Source of the DNA: Elusimicrobiota bacterium
Lineage (GTDB): Bacteria; Elusimicrobiota; Elusimicrobia; Elusimicrobiales; UBA9959
NCBI GenBank assembly: GCA_030637365.1
Contig: DAOWGR010000170.1
Span: 1 to 7,385, forward strand
Direction of reading: 5' to 3'
DNA: 7,385 nucleotides
The position numbers were made by a program, and so were the translations under genes. Below the pieces are notes generated by a model that searched no databases, had not been told where the DNA came from, and saw nothing but the letters and a program-made list of their open reading frames with translations. Below are positions 4,570 through 7,385 of this stretch, piece after piece; the stretch's first letter is position 1, and each line of letters opens with the position of its first letter.

Positions 4570-5868
4570 ATGAACAACGCGAAAAAAAATATAAAGCGAG
4601 CTATGATAGTTATTTTTGCCGCCTTTTTATTTCCATTGGCTTCTTTCGCTCAATTTGATTTTGATGACATGAATTCGGAAAATATATATCAAGTTGATTT
4701 GCCGGATTTGGATATAAGGCCGAAATCTGTTTCTGAAGCCGCCGGGGAAAATAAAGCCGGAGTGTCATTGCCCGTTAAAGAATGGACAATAATGACTTAT
4801 GTTAATGCCAAGAGTGATTTGGAAAGCTATGGACTTGAAGATGTAAATGAGATGGAACAAGTCGGTTCCACCGATAAAATAAATATTGTGGTTGAAATTG
4901 GCAGAATGAACGGACAAGAAGACGATACGCGTATTGACGGCGATTGGACCGGAACAAGAAGGCTTTATATACAAAAAGACAATGATACTTCCCGCATAAC
5001 TTCTCCCGTTGCTCAAGATTTAGGCAAAACAAATATGGGAGATTGGCGGGAAGTTATAAAATTCGTTAAATGGGCGAAAGCGAAATATCCGGCCAAGCAT
5101 TATATGCTTGTAATATGGGGTCATGGGGATGGTTGGTTTAAAGGAAATCCCGTGGTTGGCAAAAGTATATCTAATGACCATGGAACCGGAAATAATATAG
5201 ATACGCCTCAACTCGGCAAAATTTTGGCAAAGGTTGGGAAACTTGACATTTACGCTTCCGACGCTTGTTTGATGCAAATGGCTTCGGTTGTTTATGAAAT
5301 AGGCGATAGCGTTGATTATATCATCGGTTCCGAGGAAATTGAACACAAAAGCGGGTACTCTTTCAATAAATTTCTTGCCGCTTTAAAAAGCAATCCCTAT
5401 ATGAGTTCTTTTGAGCTTTCAAAGAAAGTTGTCAGTTCATATGTAAGTATCCTTTCTATATGCGCTCTATCGGTCATAGATGCCGAGAAAACGAAATATC
5501 TTCCGATGTTTACCGATAAGTTTGTGAACGCGGTGATGAAGGCCGATTTAAAAAAAGAAGTTAAAGCCGCAAGGGACGCGGCGTACAAATATGGCAGCGC
5601 TAATGTTAGTAAGGATATGTGCGATTTTGTGAGACGGGTTGTGGCGTCAACTTCAAATACTGATGTCAAATTCGCCGGGCGAGAGCTCATAGATTTTATT
5701 AAGAAAGATCTCGTAGTTTACAATAATATGTGGATAAGTTTGATTAGAAGTCATGGGCTGGCCATTTATCTTCCCAAGGAAATATATTCAAATGCTTATG
5801 AGGAGCTTAAATGGGCGAATGATTCCAAATGGGACGAATTCATAAAATGGTCCATGGGAATAATTTAG
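4570..5868 (+). CDS. Secreted C11 (clostripain-like) cysteine peptidase, copy 1
   Basis: A 432-residue exported endopeptidase of the clostripain family (Pfam Peptidase_C11, clan CD). The signal peptide runs to about Ala27 (SFA|Q). Residues 28-70 are a variable linker or propeptide, and the peptidase domain starts at EWTIMTYVNA (71-80). The catalytic dyad is His185 in WGHG (183-186) and Cys233 in ASDACLMQM (229-237). Their 48-residue separation is close to that of the structurally known PmC11 (His133, Cys179). Asp231, two before the cysteine, matches the S1-pocket aspartate of PmC11, so cleavage after Arg or Lys is predicted. GKSIS (197-201) in the loop between the dyad residues is a candidate self-processing site. 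SHGLAIYLP (394-402) is the usual C-terminal strand of the family. The start has no Shine-Dalgarno site but gives a good signal peptide matching the next copy. It is first in the array, 53 bases ahead of copy 2. Confidence 0.93.
   Translation: MNNAKKNIKRAMIVIFAAFLFPLASFAQFDFDDMNSENIYQVDLPDLDIRPKSVSEAAGENKAGVSLPVKEWTIMTYVNAKSDLESYGLEDVNEMEQVGSTDKINIVVEIGRMNGQEDDTRIDGDWTGTRRLYIQKDNDTSRITSPVAQDLGKTNMGDWREVIKFVKWAKAKYPAKHYMLVIWGHGDGWFKGNPVVGKSISNDHGTGNNIDTPQLGKILAKVGKLDIYASDACLMQMASVVYEIGDSVDYIIGSEEIEHKSGYSFNKFLAALKSNPYMSSFELSKKVVSSYVSILSICALSVIDAEKTKYLPMFTDKFVNAVMKADLKKEVKAARDAAYKYGSANVSKDMCDFVRRVVASTSNTDVKFAGRELIDFIKKDLVVYNNMWISLIRSHGLAIYLPKEIYSNAYEELKWANDSKWDEFIKWSMGII
5528..5582 (+). repeat. 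55-base identical tract shared by peptidase copies 1 and 2
   Basis: Bases 5528-5582 are identical to 6892-6946, including every synonymous position, and encode the helix AVMKADLKKEVKAARDAA. Sequence on both sides differs clearly between the copies. Similar perfect tracts are 4900-4940 with 6258-6298 (41 bases) and 4951-4988 with 6309-6346 (38 bases). Confidence 0.85.
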
Positions 5869-5921
5869 CTTGTCAAATCAATGGTATCAGTTAAGGGAAA
5901 TTTTTAGATAGGGTAATTTAT

Positions 5922-7226
5922 ATGGAGAACATGAAGCAAAATATAAATAAAACGATTTTTGTTCTGATTATTTTCGTTTTATTTCCATTGGTTTCTTTCG
6001 CTCAATTTGACCTTGAAGAAATGAATTCAGGAAATATACATCAAGTTTCTTTGCCGGATATCGGCATATCCTCTCCCGAATCCGTTGCCATAATACGAAC
6101 GGATGATGAATCCGCGGTTAAAACGAAGACGGTTAAAGAATGGACAATAATGACTTATGTTAACGCGAAAAACGATCTTGAAAAACACGGCATTAAAGAT
6201 ATCAATGAAATGGAGAAAGTCGGCTCTACCGATAAAATAAATATTGTGGTTGAAATAGGCAGAATGAACGGACAAGAAGACGATACGCGTATTGACGGTG
6301 ATTGGACGGGAACAAGAAGGCTTTATATACAAAAAGACAATGATACCTCCAAAATAACTTCTCCCATTATTCAAGATTTAGGCAAAACCAATATGGGAGA
6401 TTGGCGCGAGGTTATTAAATTCGTTAAATGGGCCAAAGCCAAATATCCGGCCAAGCATTATATGCTTATAATATGGGGCCACGGCACCGGCTGGCTTAAA
6501 GAGAATTCGGTTAAAAATACGGGAAAAAGCATATCAACTGATGATGAAACAAGCAATAGTATAAATACTTCGCAATTAGCCGATATTCTTGCGAGTGTGG
6601 GGAAAATAGATATATATGCTTCGGATGCTTGTTTGATGCAAATGGCCTCCGTCGTTTATGAAATCGGAAATTCCGTTGACTATATAATAGGTTCCGAAGA
6701 GTTTGAATATGGCAAAGGATATAATTACGATGAATTTCTTGCCAATCTTAAAGCCGAGCCCTCCATGACGCCATTGCGGTTTTCCAAAGAAGTGGTGAGC
6801 TCTTATGTAAGTTCTCTTTCCTTTAACACTCAATCGGTCATAGATACAAAATATATCCGAAACCTTCCCGGATTTATCAATGATTTTGTTGACGCGGTGA
6901 TGAAGGCCGATTTAAAAAAAGAAGTTAAAGCCGCAAGGGACGCGGCTCAGAAATATGATAATAAGGATAATAAGGATATGTATGATTTTGTGCGGCTTGT
7001 TGTTGATTCAACGGATAATGCCGAAGTAAAAAACAGTGGCGATTTGCTTATGAATTTTCTTAAGAAAAATCTTATAGCTTATAATGAAAGAGGGGCGTTA
7101 TCAGCAGGATCTCACGGTTTGGCCGTTTATTTGCCCGACAGTGTTTTTTTTAGATATACATATGGCGAATTAAAATGGCCAAAAGATTCTGCGTGGGATG
7201 AGTTTATAGAATGGCAGTTGGAATAG
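5922..7226 (+). CDS. Secreted C11 (clostripain-like) cysteine peptidase, copy 2
   Basis: A 434-residue paralogue of the preceding gene, very similar across the catalytic domain and diverged in the linker (about 45-70) and parts of the C-terminal third. The signal peptide ends near Ala27 (SFA|Q). The peptidase domain begins at EWTIMTYVNA (73-82). The dyad is His187 (WGHG) and Cys237 (ASDACLMQM), with Asp235 as predicted basic-residue pocket. The His-Cys loop is two residues longer than in copy 1, yet GKSIS (201-205) is kept, with Lys202 as candidate processing site. All catalytic features are intact, so it should be active, perhaps with altered specificity. The start at 5922 is preferred over Met4 at 5931 because AGGG (5910-5913) is 8 bases upstream and the other copies begin the same way. 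There is no terminator before it and only a weak promoter candidate, so co-transcription is likely. Overlapping substrate ranges between copies are an inference. Confidence 0.93.
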   Translation: MENMKQNINKTIFVLIIFVLFPLVSFAQFDLEEMNSGNIHQVSLPDIGISSPESVAIIRTDDESAVKTKTVKEWTIMTYVNAKNDLEKHGIKDINEMEKVGSTDKINIVVEIGRMNGQEDDTRIDGDWTGTRRLYIQKDNDTSKITSPIIQDLGKTNMGDWREVIKFVKWAKAKYPAKHYMLIIWGHGTGWLKENSVKNTGKSISTDDETSNSINTSQLADILASVGKIDIYASDACLMQMASVVYEIGNSVDYIIGSEEFEYGKGYNYDEFLANLKAEPSMTPLRFSKEVVSSYVSSLSFNTQSVIDTKYIRNLPGFINDFVDAVMKADLKKEVKAARDAAQKYDNKDNKDMYDFVRLVVDSTDNAEVKNSGDLLMNFLKKNLIAYNERGALSAGSHGLAVYLPDSVFFRYTYGELKWPKDSAWDEFIEWQLE

Positions 7227-7266
7227 CGGGTTTCTTTATCTCAAAATTTCGATTTTTAGAGGTTAT

Positions 7267-7385
7267 ATGAAAATCATGTGGAATATTTTAAGAAAAACTT
7301 TTGTGATTGTGATAATTTTTCAATTGTTCGGTTTTACGGCTTTCGCGCAATCAGATTTGTTTTTTGATTTGGGCGGATTGAATTC
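7267..7385 (+). CDS. Third secreted C11-type peptidase paralogue, 5' end only
   Basis: Only the first 39 codons are inside the window. They encode a signal peptide (MKIMWNILRK, hydrophobic stretch, then FAQ) and the start of an acidic linker, SDLFFDLGGLN. This lines up with the N-termini of the two preceding genes, where SFAQFD is followed by acidic residues and MNS. AGAGG (7258-7262) precedes the ATG, and the leader TTTTTAGA...TTATATG resembles that before copy 2. The gap after copy 2 is 40 bases, with no terminator. Identity as a C11 peptidase is inferred from this resemblance and position, because the catalytic part lies beyond the right edge. Confidence 0.7.
   Translation, partial: MKIMWNILRKTFVIVIIFQLFGFTAFAQSDLFFDLGGLN

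Noticed and set aside
5870..5898. Promoter between peptidase copies 1 and 2 starting with TTGTCA
   Set aside because: There is no acceptable -10 box at the right distance; co-transcription from upstream is simpler.

Overview
The window is bacterial. Genes are close-packed and moderately AT-rich, several have purine-rich Shine-Dalgarno sites, promoters resemble sigma70 sites, and many products carry Sec-type signal peptides. No rRNA, tRNA, CRISPR array or transposase gene is visible. The mix of a bacterial deoxyhypusine-synthase-like protein, a yeast-type cytosine deaminase, an RRM glycine-rich RNA-binding protein and several secreted clostripain-family (C11) peptidases suggests a diderm lineage such as Elusimicrobiota or a similar little-cultured phylum. 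That assignment is an impression, not something the sequence proves.

Left part (1-2240): the C-terminal half of a CYTH-domain protein enters from the left edge. It converges, with only 4 bases between stop codons, on a minus-strand gene for a 252-residue secreted protein of unknown function. That gene has a near-consensus promoter and a very short leader. A 201-base gap holding an imperfect palindrome separates it from a second minus-strand gene, a secreted endonuclease I family nuclease with its own promoter.

Middle part (2241-4392): a divergent promoter drives a two-gene unit, a deoxyhypusine-synthase-like enzyme (probably polyamine metabolism) followed 9 bases later by a small zinc deaminase closely resembling fungal cytosine deaminase. 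Next comes an RRM RNA-binding protein with a leader of about 130 bases in which an upstream stretch can pair with the Shine-Dalgarno site over 10 bp. A good intrinsic terminator closes this gene.

Right part (4393-7385): a short non-coding stretch with three hairpins and a promoter leads into a tandem array of at least three C11 (clostripain-like) secreted cysteine peptidase genes, two complete and the third cut by the window edge. Gaps of 53 and 40 bases, with no terminators, suggest one transcript. The copies share long identical DNA tracts next to diverged ones, which points to recent duplication or gene conversion.

Taken together, much of the window (a nuclease, tandem trypsin-like-specificity cysteine peptidases and an unknown secreted protein) encodes exported, probably nutrient-scavenging or envelope functions. 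The central unit is cytoplasmic and concerned with polyamines, pyrimidine salvage and RNA binding.
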